Source of the DNA: Deinococcus taeanensis
GTDB taxonomy: Bacteria > Deinococcota > Deinococci > Deinococcales > Deinococcaceae
Direction of reading: 5' to 3'
DNA: 64,000 bases
NCBI RefSeq assembly: GCF_020229735.1
Contig: NZ_CP083457.1
Coordinates: 124,001 to 188,000 of the forward strand
The notes under the pieces were generated by a model. That model ran no database searches and was not told where the DNA came from. It was given only the letters and a program-made list of their open reading frames with translations. Of this stretch, positions 1 through 9,060 are shown in pieces (positions within the stretch are counted from its first letter, which is position 1; each line of letters begins with the position of its first letter). A program made the translations under genes and the position numbers.

Positions 1-354
1 GTGCTCAGGGCCACCACAAGCGCATCCTGGTCCAGAGTGATGGAGGCAGTGATTTCACCAGTGACCTCTTTCAACAGGGCTGTTTGATGTACGGCAACTG
101 GGTGCGCTGCAAAGTGTCTCAGCCGGGAGGAACCGGTATCCTCGAACGCCTCAACCGGACCTACAAATACCAGTTCGCCTTCCGCCAGGACTGGCAGTCC
201 ATGGCCGATGTCCGGGCCGCCATGCCGGACTTTCACCGCTGGTACAACCACGAGCGCCGTCATTCGGCGCTCGGCTACGCCACGCCTTGGTCTACACTCA
301 CCTTATCGGCGAATGCTCGCAACGCCGCTTGAAGTCAAACCTGGAGCATTACCA
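1..354 (+). mobile_element. 3' end of an IS3-family insertion sequence
   Basis: The window opens inside an IS3-type element. Its right end is placed at 354 because the interrupted gene on the other strand stops matching its family there, and because the outer bases read on the minus strand begin TGGTAATGCTCCAGG, a TG start typical of IS3-family ends. The left end and any target duplication lie outside the window. Confidence 0.6.
3..332 (+). CDS. IS3-family transposase OrfB, C-terminal part
   Basis: This is the last ~109 codons of an rve-type DDE integrase/transposase that begins before the window. The second catalytic Asp lies in QSDGGSDFTS and the catalytic Glu in GILERLNRTYKYQF. The terminal RRHSALGYATP block is the usual end of IS3 OrfB proteins. 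The frame is open from base 3 and the first ATG at 84 is internal, not a start. Nothing suggests inactivation in the visible part. Confidence 0.85.
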   Translation, partial: AQGHHKRILVQSDGGSDFTSDLFQQGCLMYGNWVRCKVSQPGGTGILERLNRTYKYQFAFRQDWQSMADVRAAMPDFHRWYNHERRHSALGYATPWSTLTLSANARNAA

Positions 355-1189
355 GGGGAGCAAGCACCTGCGCACCGAAGATGGCGTAGCGTGCGGGGTC
401 AGCGGGCAGGTGGCCACGGGCGTGCCGGCCGAGCGGTCCCACACCGATCAGGTCCACGGCGTAGCGCATGGTGGGGTGGTCGACATGGTAGTTCACGGTG
501 GACGTGCTTCCGCCCTGGCCAACCATGAAAGCTCCGCCGGCCAGCACCGGTCCGAGCGTCACCAGTTGTCCTGGAGCGCGGCGGCCTTTGAGGCCTTCGA
601 GCAGCAGGCGTCCGAAGGCGAGACTCACGCCCAGCGCGAACAGGCTGCTCCAGAGGTCAAGTGAACCCGTGGGCAATGCAGGAAGGCGCACGGCAGAGGC
701 AAACACAGCTGCCAGGCACAACCAGAACAGTGGGCGCAGGTACGTCGAGGCCTGCGCCCAGACCAGGGTGGCGAGGAAGGCGCTGATGAACATCACGCTG
801 GGCACAAGCGTGGTCAACCACTCCAGCCGGGTCTGGACTGCCCAGCTGCGGACGACGGTCCCCAGGAGGATCAGAGGCAGCGCCCAGAGTGCGCCAAACA
901 GGACTTTTGCCTGCAGGGACGGCATTGATGGTGTGGGAATGCGCAGGGAGGTGATCTGCAGAGCGTCGTTCAGGCGGGCGAGCACCTGGTACTGGCCGCG
1001 TTCAGCGTTCACCGTCCAGAAGCCCTCCTCGTCGGCCAGCTGGACCTCACGGATGGCGCCGTACCTGGTCTGAAGTCCGGCCAGGTACGGCTGAAGCTGT
1101 TCGAACTTCACCTGCGCGAGGAAGTCCGGGGTGAAGTGTTCTGGGCGGGGTGCTTCCAGCAGGGTCTTGAGGTGCGCCGCGTGGGTCAC
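335..1189 (-). pseudogene. membrane-anchored M23-type peptidase gene truncated by an IS
   Basis: The product has a soluble N-terminal region (~1-95), about five hydrophobic helices (~96-225), and then an extracytoplasmic stretch. That stretch carries NYHVDHPTMRYAVDL and YAIFGAQVLAP, which resemble the start of LytM/M23 zinc peptidases: the first His/Asp ligand region and the V-A-P strand. Sequence resembling the family ends exactly at the IS junction (~354) and the last residues are IS-encoded, so the HxH zinc motif is lost and the enzyme should be dead. It overlaps the upstream regulator by 4 bp (ATGA), so the two were one operon. The M23 assignment rests on a short motif region and could be wrong; the truncation by the IS is clearer. 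Confidence 0.55.
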
Positions 1190-1710
1190 TGGTCCGCTCC
1201 CGGGTGGAATTCGAGGGTTTCTGTGGCGGCGAGGATGGTCAGCAGGGGCACGACGCGTTCGCCTGGAACGCGGTGAGCGCCTCGTCCCGCGGGCTTGAGC
1301 CAGCCGGCGGCGACCAGTTCACGCAGGTGATGGTAGAGCTGTCCTGTCGAGCCGACTTCATCCAACGAGGCGAGGTCGGCATTGCGGGTCTGGCCATTCA
1401 GGATGGCCCGCAGCAGCCGGAGCCGGGCAGGTGAGCCAAGGGCGGCCAGGACAGGAGCGGCGGCGTCCCAATCCTGAGCGAAGTAGCTGCGGGTGGGCAG
1501 GCCGTACTGCCACGCAACGGTGCCACCTACAGGAAGATTGACCTGCCCTGCGAAGAGCACGCCGTCCACGCCGTGTTCCTGAAGGTGGTTGAGTGCCCAG
1601 AGGGTGTTGCTGGCCGGTGGCCGTGGGGGCGCCGCGGGCGTGATTTGTTGTTCGAGGGCCGCGAGGCGCGCTTCCAGTTGCGCGAGATGGTCCGTCAGCT
1701 CTTTTTCCAT
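1186..1710 (-). CDS. ArsR-type winged-helix regulator
   Basis: This 174-residue protein has a short N-terminal coiled region (LAQLEARLAALEQQI), a variable middle, and a C-terminal winged-helix domain (~85-155). The domain contains VLAALGSPARLRLLRAIL and STGQLYHHLRELVAAGWLKP, the classic ArsR/HTH_20 recognition-helix pattern. No Cys-rich metal site is present, so it is not an obvious metal sensor. It is translationally coupled (ATGA overlap) to the downstream truncated membrane peptidase gene, which it probably regulated together with itself. The start at 1710 follows an AT-rich promoter region. Confidence 0.75.
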   Translation of the reverse strand: MEKELTDHLAQLEARLAALEQQITPAAPPRPPASNTLWALNHLQEHGVDGVLFAGQVNLPVGGTVAWQYGLPTRSYFAQDWDAAAPVLAALGSPARLRLLRAILNGQTRNADLASLDEVGSTGQLYHHLRELVAAGWLKPAGRGAHRVPGERVVPLLTILAATETLEFHPGADQ

Positions 1711-1745
1711 AATTCCAATATTACATAATTACGGAACTATGTCAC
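1711..1745 (-). promoter_or_regulatory. AT-rich promoter of the ArsR-peptidase operon
   Basis: On the minus strand GTGACA (1745-1740) and TAATAT (1723-1718) are separated by 16 bp directly upstream of the regulator start. An imperfect inverted repeat TTCC...GGAA spans the -10 region and could be an autoregulatory operator. The AT content stands out against the GC-rich surroundings. Confidence 0.45.
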
Positions 1746-1934
1746 ACTGTGCTGTTGAAGAGCGGACCATCAGCGTCTGTCCGAACCACCTGACGCGCGG
1801 GGCTGGCCACCCGGGCACTCCACCACGTGGGCAGACTGATCATCACGGCGAAAGCCGGTCCCCAGTACGAAAAGTGCCTGAGCGCAAAGGCCGCCGCCCA
1901 CGAATACTGTGGACCAGGAGCGACAGCAGTGAGC

Positions 1935-2074
1935 AGGCAACCGATGCCGTTGCAGCCGAGCTGGGGCGCGAGGGTGTGGACGTTGCGGACGTCATTCCAC
2001 AGGGCACCCTGGAGCTGAGGGAGGACGGCTTGATAGAGTCGTGAGGCGTCCCCAGTGGCATTTTCGGTCTTCAC
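1935..2074 (-). pseudogene. N-terminal remnant of an IS4-type transposase
   Basis: The peptide from the ORF start includes [20 protein letters not shown] followed by VHTLA. This is the N-terminal signature of IS4-type transposases found in Deinococcus (normally continuing into a WMVxGLL segment). Here the family resemblance ends after HTLA and the remaining residues to 1742 are unrelated, so only a ~110-bp relic is present. No terminal repeats are visible. Confidence 0.4.
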
Positions 2075-2392
2075 AAACAGAACGTGTCGCCTACCGGGGA
2101 CGGTTTCTCATAACTTCTGTCAGGCGGTCAGTTCCCTCCCCACAGAGCCTGCTGATCCACCAGCGTCTGGGCGGCTGTAATAATCCCGGGTGGAACGTGA
2201 AGGTCCGCGCGTTTCAGCGTGAGCGACATCGCCGCTTCATCCGGGCCTCAAGCTGCGCGGTGCATGGGCCCTCCACGACCGGTCTACCCATGCCGCCCCA
2301 GCCTCCTCCAGCGACGCTCCCCCAGCTCTTTCCAGGGACCTTCACCCCAACAGGCGCCCGTCATTTCAGGGAAGGGCCCCCGAACCTGCGGT
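2075..2392. other. intergenic, no gene seen
   Basis: Short overlapping ORFs exist in several frames but none has a credible ribosome-binding site or recognisable protein features. It separates the IS relic from the exported-protein gene. Confidence 0.5.
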
Positions 2393-2935
2393 TTAAAAGG
2401 TCTTGATCGTGACCGGCACAGTAATTTCACCCTGTTCAGTCGGGCACACTGCGAAGCCTTTTTTCTGAAGCAGCGAGCACTTGAGCGTGTAGAGCACATC
2501 CACCGGGACGTACATCACCTTGCCGTTCATAAACGGCGGCGCCATCAACGCTTCCAGGCCTGCAACGCGGGTCTCACCTCTGGCATTGACCCACTGGCGG
2601 ACATGCAGGGTGCCGCTGCCGGCCACGAATTGCAGCATCAGGTTGTCCGGCCCGGCCGGCACGTTCCAGTTCGGATCCTGCGGGCGGTCGAGGTTGGCCC
2701 GTCCGGGGTACCAGATCAACTCCCGCACCAGCGGATGTGGAGATTGAACCGAAGTGCGGGTCAGCCTGGAGGCGGCTGTCACGAATGCCGCAAGGTCAAT
2801 GTAGCGCTCCCCTTTTTTCGGAGTAATGGCCTTTCCAGTCGCACTCAGGCCAGCAGGAAGCGTAAAACCGGTCGGTACGGTGGCGTCGGCCACGCCGGTT
2901 AGTGCAGCCAGCAGCCAGACATGTCTTGTGATCAT
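2393..2935 (-). CDS. exported protein of unknown function
   Basis: This 180-residue protein begins with a short signal-like segment (MITRHVWLLAALTGVADA). The mature part is soluble, with FMNGKVMYVPVDVLYTLKC near residues 135-153, reminiscent of the 'x-G-x-x-Y-V-P-hydrophobic' turn of copper-amine-oxidase N-terminal-like domains, but not enough to assign it. There are two Cys in the C-terminal third (LKCS and FAVCPT), possibly a disulfide. It stands alone on the minus strand. Upstream Shine-Dalgarno complementarity is weak. Function unknown. Confidence 0.6.
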   Translation of the reverse strand: MITRHVWLLAALTGVADATVPTGFTLPAGLSATGKAITPKKGERYIDLAAFVTAASRLTRTSVQSPHPLVRELIWYPGRANLDRPQDPNWNVPAGPDNLMLQFVAGSGTLHVRQWVNARGETRVAGLEALMAPPFMNGKVMYVPVDVLYTLKCSLLQKKGFAVCPTEQGEITVPVTIKTF

Positions 2936-3321
2936 GATTGAAGTCTAGAGGGGCCACTCCGGGTGAGAGGTGCGGGAACCGCCCCTTCCCCCAAGGGAAA
3001 GGGAAGACGATCCGGAGCCCTTTGCGGTGCATCAGAATCTGGCGGGGTACCGGTGCCGCCTGCCGCGCGGTGGGCGGCAGGCCTCTCCAGGTCCAGATGA
3101 CGCCAGCGCAGGGCCGGTTTCGTGCGGGAAGCGAGAGCGGCAGAGCAGGTGAGTCATGACCGTGCTCAAGCTCGGGAGGCTGGCGCATTGCCCGGCGGTT
3201 GATCCGGGGCGCCCCGTGGCGTCGCGGTCCGGCCGGGCCCGCGCGTCATGACGCCCTGGAGCGCAGGCCGTGGTCCTCATGTTGTCCTGACCAGCGCGAC
3301 CCTGCCCTTCAGTTCACTGCG
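2936..3321. other. intergenic, no gene seen
   Basis: About 386 bp between the exported-protein gene and the 3' end of the PadR gene. Only overlapping short ORFs with arginine/proline-rich frame-shadow composition are present. Confidence 0.5.
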
Positions 3322-3858
3322 TCAGTCCTTCCGAGTGTCCTCGAGCACGGTCGTCCAGAAGGCGAGACTCGCCCGCTCATACAGAATGCCCATCCTCAGC
3401 GGTTCGGTGCGGGTGTCTGCGGCCGTTTCAGCTTTCAGCTGTGTGGTCAGGTGTTCATAGATCTGCAGCCGGGCATGGTGAAGGGCAAGTTGCTCAGCCG
3501 CCAGCGCCTGACGCGTTCCTGGCGGTCCCTGGGACACGAAAAACAATTTCAGGAGACCGGGATCCCGGAGTTCCACTTCACCAGCAGGCCGTCGCAGCCA
3601 CTCGGTGAGGGCCGTCCGCCCTGCTGGATTCAGGGTATAGGTGCGTCGGCGCCGTCCCGTTTCTTCCTGCGTTTCCGTCAGCAGGCCGAGCGCAGCCAGG
3701 CGCTGCGGCTCTGCGTACAGTTGTGAACGCGGGAAACTCCAGAAATAACCCACTGAGCCGTCCACCTGACGTTTGAGATCGTAGGAGGTGAGGGGGCCGC
3801 ACTGCGCGAGGATGCCCAGCACGATGTAGGCCGAGGGTCCCAGGCTTGCTTCGGGCAT
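3322..3858 (-). CDS. PadR-family transcriptional regulator
   Basis: The N-terminal winged helix (LGPSAYIVLGILAQCGPLTSYDLKR, then SQLYAEPQRLAALGLLT) is the PadR signature. The C-terminal alpha-helical region (PADR C-like, ~95-178) ends LEDTRKD. The first in-frame ATG is 27 codons farther upstream, but 3858 is chosen because the family begins immediately before the winged helix and the longer form would run across the divergent promoter. It is divergent from the DUF4188 gene across a 68-bp gap with inverted repeats, so it most likely represses that gene and itself in response to a phenolic or other small ligand. Confidence 0.85.
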   Translation of the reverse strand: MPEASLGPSAYIVLGILAQCGPLTSYDLKRQVDGSVGYFWSFPRSQLYAEPQRLAALGLLTETQEETGRRRRTYTLNPAGRTALTEWLRRPAGEVELRDPGLLKLFFVSQGPPGTRQALAAEQLALHHARLQIYEHLTTQLKAETAADTRTEPLRMGILYERASLAFWTTVLEDTRKD

Positions 3859-3881
3859 AGGTGCATTGTACGCTGGTTCTA

Positions 3882-3916
3882 GACCGTCCATTCTGGACCG
3901 TTTATAAGGGACGGTC
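3882..3916. promoter_or_regulatory. inverted-repeat operator between PadR and DUF4188 genes
   Basis: GACCGTCC (3882-3889) and GGACGGTC (3909-3916) form a perfect 8-bp inverted repeat. A second nested pair, GACCGT (3896-3901) and ACGGTC (3911-3916), shares the right arm. TTTATAAG lies between the arms and could be a -10 for the rightward gene. PadR proteins bind such palindromes in divergent promoters; the binding here is inferred. Confidence 0.65.
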
Positions 3917-3926
3917 AGGAGAAACC

Positions 3927-4403
3927 ATGACACCTGCACTCCAGCGGCTCACAGCAGAAATCGACGGTGACTTCGTCGTCTTCCTTATTGGCATGCGGAT
4001 CAACCACCCCTGGAAGGTCCGGTCCTGGTGGCCCGTCATCCAGGCCATGCCCCGGATGCTCCGGGAATTACAGACACAACCCGAACTGGGGCTTCTCGGC
4101 TCGCACTCCTCTGGCCTGACCCAGGTGCAGTACTGGCGGAGCATGGCTCACCTGCACCGCTACGCGACCTCCAGGGAACATGCTCACCTGCCCGCCTGGC
4201 GCGCCTTCACGCAGGGCGCGCGGGCCGCCGGCGGCGCAGTGGGCATCTGGCACGAGACCTACCAGGTCACCGCAGGGGCCTACGAAACCGTTTACGTGAA
4301 CATGCCGCCAACCGGCCTGGGCCGGGCCGGAACGCTGATCCCCGCGACAGGCCCGCGGCAGACCGCGCAGCGACGGCTCACAACCGCCACCCCAGCACGG
4401 TGA
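3927..4403 (+). CDS. DUF4188 family protein (monooxygenase-like fold)
   Basis: The 158-residue product has the DUF4188 pattern: FVVFLIGMRINHPWKVRSWW near the start, LGLLGSHSSG, VQYWRSMAHLHRYA and GIWHETYQV. Proteins of this family adopt a dimeric alpha-beta fold like heme-degrading/ABM monooxygenases and are often next to PadR-type repressors, as here. The start at 3927 is preceded by AGGAG at 3917-3921. The arginine-rich tail after ~residue 135 is probably disordered. The reaction catalysed is not known. Confidence 0.8.
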   Translation: MTPALQRLTAEIDGDFVVFLIGMRINHPWKVRSWWPVIQAMPRMLRELQTQPELGLLGSHSSGLTQVQYWRSMAHLHRYATSREHAHLPAWRAFTQGARAAGGAVGIWHETYQVTAGAYETVYVNMPPTGLGRAGTLIPATGPRQTAQRRLTTATPAR

Positions 4404-4633
4404 GGGCGGGGAAAAGCACGGCGGTTAGCCAGCCAAGGCAGGACGCACGTGTGGTGGCGTTCCAGCCCCCCTGAACGCAGCTGACAACCAAGGATAAGCC
4501 TGCCGCTGCCCTTCTGCCCGCCCAGCCCTCCCAACCGCACAGGCGACGTCAGCCGCCATGGGGGCACGACCTTGCGTCGCTCCACCTGACAGCTCTGAGC
4601 GGGAAACTCAGGTAGGTCGGGACCACGCGCCCC

Positions 4634-5335
4634 TCATGCAGGCGCGCGACTCAACGCGGTCGCCTGGAAATACACCCCCAACTCTGCCTGGAGTGCCGCG
4701 ACTGTGAGAGGTCGTTCCGCTCGCAAACGCACAAGCGGGAGTCCAGCGCTCCGGAAGGCCACGTCTTTCACTGCGTCCCGCGCCTGCTGCTGAGCGTCGT
4801 GGCCTGCTCTCCCGAGCTCAATGGCGAACACCGGATGAAGCGCCGTACCCGAGACGACCAGGAAGTCCACATGCGTATCCCGCAGGCGGGGGTCCGGTCC
4901 GTTCTGCTGACTGGGGTGGCGCGTGGTGATGTAAAACAGGTCGTTTAACCGGACGTTCGGCAGCACCCGGGAGCCAGCGGGCAGGGCTGCCTCGAGTGTG
5001 GCCAGGAAGGCCGCCTCGCTGTGCGTCAGAAGGAACGGCCTGGTGCGTACCGGCAGCTCATTCGGCATGCCGTCAGGCAGGAGGAGGAGGTTGACCGGCT
5101 CAGCGGATGGACGGTTGGGTCTGGCGTATGGAGTAGAAGGGACTGGGCGCCGCACTGTTCCAGCGGCCGCGCGTGCGGGCGTGAACGGTATGGGTGCAGC
5201 GCGGGTCGTTCCTGCTCTGGTTTTGGGCGTGAGCGCTTCATGGAAAGCGCGAATTACAGTGACCAGGAGCACGGCGACGCCGGCGAGAACAATCAATGCA
5301 TAGGTCGCGGCGATCAACGAGCTAAGCATTTCCAT
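4634..5335 (-). CDS. membrane-anchored DUF2726 (nuclease-like fold) protein
   Basis: It starts MEMLSSLIAATYALIVLAGV, a single N-terminal transmembrane helix, followed by a Pro/Arg-rich linker (~30-90). A DUF2726 domain follows with FLLTHSEAAFLATLEAALP, RVLPNVRLNDLF, THVDFLVVSG, FAIELGRAGHD and LPLVRLRAERP. The D-x-x-x-F-E-L core resembles restriction-endonuclease-like folds, but catalytic activity is unproven for the family. The reading frame stays open another 111 codons upstream (to 5668) with GC3-rich, coding-like composition, so a longer protein or a fused upstream gene is possible. I prefer the start immediately before the membrane helix. Confidence 0.75.
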   Translation of the reverse strand: MEMLSSLIAATYALIVLAGVAVLLVTVIRAFHEALTPKTRAGTTRAAPIPFTPARAAAGTVRRPVPSTPYARPNRPSAEPVNLLLLPDGMPNELPVRTRPFLLTHSEAAFLATLEAALPAGSRVLPNVRLNDLFYITTRHPSQQNGPDPRLRDTHVDFLVVSGTALHPVFAIELGRAGHDAQQQARDAVKDVAFRSAGLPLVRLRAERPLTVAALQAELGVYFQATALSRAPA

Positions 5336-5723
5336 AAGACAGTTTGACACAACGGTCAGACTTGCTTGGTCACTTTTTTCTGTGCGCCGCACTCCCTCCC
5401 CGGGCGCGGCCTCTGCGTACCGGATGCTCACGTGGAGTTCAACCGGGCCTGAGGCACGACCCGTCACCCTGATCGCGCTTCCACCTCTCCTCACCCGACC
5501 CGGTCGCTCTGCCTCCGCGTGGATCTCTCTGAGGACGCGCCAGAGGTCGCGGGTCACCGGAGTGGCCGCCCGAAAACGCTCTTGCAGACCGTCCACAGGT
5601 TCATGACCCCTGCAGCCTAAACCCACGGTCCGGGCTGCCGGTGGATTCGGAGGGTGGGGGTAATGCACACTCAGGAATGGCGATCAAAACCTTTACCCGT
5701 GGCGAGCCGTCCACCCAGCCTGT
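5336..5723 (-). other. open upstream extension without a clear gene
   Basis: The minus-strand frame of the DUF2726 gene continues here without a stop to 5668 and has coding-like third-position GC. No domain is recognisable and no start with a ribosome-binding site is evident. It may be a degraded gene now read through into the DUF2726 gene. Confidence 0.3.
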
Positions 5724-6890
5724 ATGGAGTCGCGCGGCAAGGTGACCGGGAAGCAGATTGTCATCGTTGGCGCTGGAATTGGCGGGCTGACAGCGGCTAT
5801 CGCCCTGAAACAGAACGGTCATGACGTTCGAGTTGTCGAACGCAACGACCGCGTTGACAGTCCTGCTGGGGCGCTGACGATCTGGCCGAACGCCTTGAGT
5901 GCCCTTGCTCACCTGAACCTGGCTGAGTCGGTCATGCAGCTCGGTCTTTCGCTACGGTCCTTGACCGTTTGCACTTCCGCTGGTCGCGTTCTGAGTCGTT
6001 GTGATTTAGAAGTCGCTACCCGTGCTCATGGATATCCACTGATCGGTGTGCTGCGGACACGGTTGCAACGCCTGCTGCTCGACGCGCTTGGGGCAGAGCA
6101 CCTTCACCTGGGTACCCCGTGCGAGGGGTTCGAGCAAAACGGGCGTGCAGTCCGCTTGAACCTGACGGACGGCCGTAGCTGGAATGCTGAAGCCCTGATC
6201 GTCGCTGACGGCACCGGCTCCAGGCTGCGGGCCGCCATCGCCCCCCGCGCGACCCTGCGTTACGCCGGCTACAGCGTCTATCAGGGTGTCAGCACCACGC
6301 GCGGGGCACCCACACGAGAGCCTGGCTTCCGGGAGTATTGGGGAGGCGCGCTGCGCTTCGCGTGGATGGCGCTACCGGACGGGGAGACATTGTGGGGGGT
6401 GTACCGGAATGCGCCGCCGCGCGAGCAGGACCATCCCGCGGTACGGCTCTCTGATCTCGGCACAGCGTTTCGGGGATGGAGCGATGAGGTGCACGAGCTC
6501 ATGCATGCCACCCGAGGGCCGGTGGTGCGGAAGGACGCCCTGACGCTCACGGGCGTCGATCGCTGGGTCCACGGACGGGTGGCCCTGCTGGGCGACGCGG
6601 CGCACGTCATGACCCCCAACCTCGGACAAGGCGCCTGTCAAGCCATCGAGGACGCGGTCACGCTGAAGGCGTGCCTCGCTCCAGACGTTCCGGTGGTGGC
6701 TGGATTGCGCGCCTATGAAAAGATGCGGCGGACCCGGGCGGCGCGAGTGAGTGCCAGTGCTGAGCAGTATGGACGTATGCTGCAGTTCACCCCGGCCTGG
6801 CTTCAGGGCGCGCGGAACACCGCGGCTCGCATGACGCCTGCGTGGCTGCAGGTCCGGCAGCTGGCGTGGCTGATGCACTTCCCGGATTGA
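5724..6890 (+). CDS. FAD-dependent monooxygenase (salicylate-hydroxylase-like)
   Basis: This 388-residue class A flavoprotein hydroxylase has the GxGxxG dinucleotide-binding motif at the start (IVIVGAGIGGLTAAIALKQ), RTRLQRLLLDALG and a DG-type motif (ADGTGSRLR). The second FAD motif GDAAHVMTPNLGQGACQAIE is near residue 292. It should use NAD(P)H and O2 to hydroxylate an aromatic or related small molecule; the substrate cannot be read from sequence. A GTG at 5742 is an alternative start closer to the Rossmann strand. It is monocistronic, with no regulator adjacent. Confidence 0.88.
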   Translation: MESRGKVTGKQIVIVGAGIGGLTAAIALKQNGHDVRVVERNDRVDSPAGALTIWPNALSALAHLNLAESVMQLGLSLRSLTVCTSAGRVLSRCDLEVATRAHGYPLIGVLRTRLQRLLLDALGAEHLHLGTPCEGFEQNGRAVRLNLTDGRSWNAEALIVADGTGSRLRAAIAPRATLRYAGYSVYQGVSTTRGAPTREPGFREYWGGALRFAWMALPDGETLWGVYRNAPPREQDHPAVRLSDLGTAFRGWSDEVHELMHATRGPVVRKDALTLTGVDRWVHGRVALLGDAAHVMTPNLGQGACQAIEDAVTLKACLAPDVPVVAGLRAYEKMRRTRAARVSASAEQYGRMLQFTPAWLQGARNTAARMTPAWLQVRQLAWLMHFPD

Positions 6891-7526
6891 CCCTGAACGG
6901 GTTGCGCACCTGCCGAACTGTTGGCCCACACTGGCCCCTGGCGGTCTGTGCTTCTTGATGACGGCGGAGATCTCAGTGGATGAGCTTGCCGCTTCCACCA
7001 CTCTCCGCCGACCTCACACGCTCCGCACAGGGTGCTGTGACGTGGATGGACGCAAGGAGTTGGCAGGAAACGATCGGTGACCCAGCCGTGGGCAGGGAAA
7101 GAGAAGCAGGGACCAAGCCCGTCCGCCTTCAGGGCCAGAAACAGGCGGGAGTCGTCACGCCGACGCGCAGCGACGTCAGTCAGTCCAGAGCCTGAACCTT
7201 TCTTCCTTTAACGCCGCGCTGTGCAGGTGCACATACTCGGGTCAGTAGCCCCGCAGCGTCAAGTCACCGGGGGCGTGTGCACATGGCGCCTCAACCGCCT
7301 GGAAGGCTTTGAGTGATTGCCACCGCCACGCCCTCGGACGCGACCGATGGGCTGCGTTGCAGCTGCCGGCAGAACGCGGATTCGGTGGTCGTCCCCACCT
7401 GCGTCCCTGGTCGTCCTTCCCGCGTCTCAACGCAACGACTGACCACAGCTTCCCCTGCGGTGGCGGCCCTGCCCGGTGCGCGTGGTCCTGGAACGTGCCG
7501 CGCGGCACGCCAGTGCCGCCGTCCGC
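6891..7526. other. intergenic, no gene seen
   Basis: About 636 bp with only short frame-shadow ORFs (for example 6980-7195) lacking recognisable features. It lies between the convergent monooxygenase and membrane-protein genes. Confidence 0.45.
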
Positions 7527-8003
7527 TTACAGCGTCACGTGATAGGTCACCACGACTGGCACCAGAAACAGCGCGCCCATGATGAACGAAAGTGCCAGGT
7601 TGTGCTCCTGGCGCATCTCCCGCCGGATGTAGGTCAGGACGCCCTCCTGCCGGCGCCGGGCCAGCGTGCCGAACACCACTAGCACCCCCAGCCCGAACAG
7701 CAGGAGGCTGATCAGCACCGCCAGGGCCAGCCAGGAAAAGGCGTCCGACCAGCTGCCGTCCCCGCCGGGCGTAGGGTTGGCGATGGTGCGGCTGAGCAGC
7801 AGACTCACCCCCAGTGACACCCAGAAGAACACCGCGCCAATGGCCGCCGTCTGGTGCTCCTCAATTTCTGTGGTGAGGTCACGCAGATGCACACCCAGGA
7901 CTGCCCGGATAAACAGCAGGCTGAGCAGCACGCTCGGGAGCCAGACCGCGAGATTCCAACCCAGTTCGGTCAGAAGAGTGGAGATCACGTCTGTGAATGC
8001 CAT
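7527..8003 (-). CDS. small integral membrane protein, DUF350-like
   Basis: The 158-residue protein starts MAFTDVISTLLTELGWNLAV and has four predicted membrane helices (~13-35, ~55-75, ~92-115, ~130-155). HLRDLTTEIEEHQTAAIGAVFFWVSLGVSLLLS resembles the repeated unit of DUF350 inner-membrane proteins. The start at 8003 is preferred over the upstream ATG at 8063, which adds a hydrophilic 20-residue leader not expected for this class. No operon partner. Function unknown. Confidence 0.65.
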   Translation of the reverse strand: MAFTDVISTLLTELGWNLAVWLPSVLLSLLFIRAVLGVHLRDLTTEIEEHQTAAIGAVFFWVSLGVSLLLSRTIANPTPGGDGSWSDAFSWLALAVLISLLLFGLGVLVVFGTLARRRQEGVLTYIRREMRQEHNLALSFIMGALFLVPVVVTYHVTL

Positions 8004-8109
8004 GTCGTTTCCATTCTGACAGGGAGAAAGGGCCAGCGAGTCATCCTCACGAGATCTGGCCACGTACCGTCAGTAAAGTCAGCGGAGCGCCGCAGGGGGA
8101 GCCTGAGAC

Positions 8110-8322
8110 TCAAGGCTGCCCTGCGGCGCCGTGTCTTACCAGCCACTTCAACACAGCGCTCGCTTCCAATGGGGATACGCCTGACCGCACGGCCCGGCGA
8201 AGGGCGGCATCCAGCGTCAGCAGGCTTCCGGCAATCGTCCCGTGCTCCAGCGTCAGCCCCGTCAGCCGTTCCTGATTCATCAGCAGTGATGGAGGACACA
8301 CCTCGGCCGCCCAGAGGGGCAA
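8110..8322 (-). pseudogene. nagA: C-terminal remnant of N-acetylglucosamine-6-phosphate deacetylase
   Basis: The peptide RLTGLTLEHGTIAGSLLTLD followed by AALRRAVRSGVSPLEASAVL matches the conserved C-terminal block of NagA (Dg-xLAGS-xLTLd-AlRnaV). Neither the N-terminal metal-binding TIM-barrel part nor the normal C-terminus is present on either side, so this is an isolated ~210-bp fragment. The sequence before RLTG does not resemble the family. Confidence 0.6.
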
Positions 8323-9060
8323 GAGGAGGAATCAAAGTCAGCCGGGTGGCCAAGTCACTGCTGAACGTGTCGCTGGGCGCAACCCGGACTGTGATCATGA
8401 GTGCGCTGCTGGGCGACTTGAGCGGCACTGGATTCAGCGGCACGGGCTGGGCCAGTCTGAGGGTGTGCCTCAGCACCCAGCAGGGGCAGACCAGTCTGAC
8501 CTTCACGGGCCGATAATCTTCACCGCAGCGGTGTGGCTGAGCAACGGCGAGCTGGGCATCTTCTACGAGGCAACTGGGAGCACGCTGATTCACTTCAGCC
8601 CGAACCGGAGCGCCGCTTTACGCCAAGACACCTGCCCACATGCGGGCGCACAGGAAGATCCTCAGCGCACGGCGCAGCTGAGGCGAATTTTTTCAGCGGG
8701 GTACGGCGGTCCTGTTCAGGTGATTCAGACGGGTCACCTGCGAATCAAGGTGGTGGTCGGTGACCTGCTGAAGGACGTGGCCGCGCTCATGCGAATCTGG
8801 AGGCGGGCAGCACGACTGACCCGGTTGTGGTGCTCCTGACGACCCCGACGGTCTCCCTCGACCCTTCCGCAGAACGCGGCATGAGCGTCGCCAGGGTTCG
8901 CCAGAACGAGTCAGCGCGATGAAGCGGCAGATCCTGGCGGTGATTCGGCCGAGCCGGGGAACGTTCTTGGGGTGAAGGAGTGATGGAGGGTCAGGGGGTT
9001 CCCCTCATGGCACAGTGATGGTATGCCACGCACCCGCCCTTTCCGTCTGAGGAGCGCACG
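8323..9060. other. degenerate stretch, no intact gene
   Basis: On the plus strand about 8340-8516 reads as a GC3-rich peptide ending LRVCLSTQQGQTSLTFTGR, and 8508-8600 in another frame reads IIFTAAVWLSNGELGIFYEA. This suggests a frameshifted relic of an unidentified gene. The remaining DNA up to the small gene at 9061 shows nothing. Confidence 0.3.

Noticed and set aside
8340..8600. Gene with peptide LRVCLSTQQGQTSLTFTGR
   Set aside because: The coding-like pieces are in different frames with no start signal, so only a possible relic is noted.
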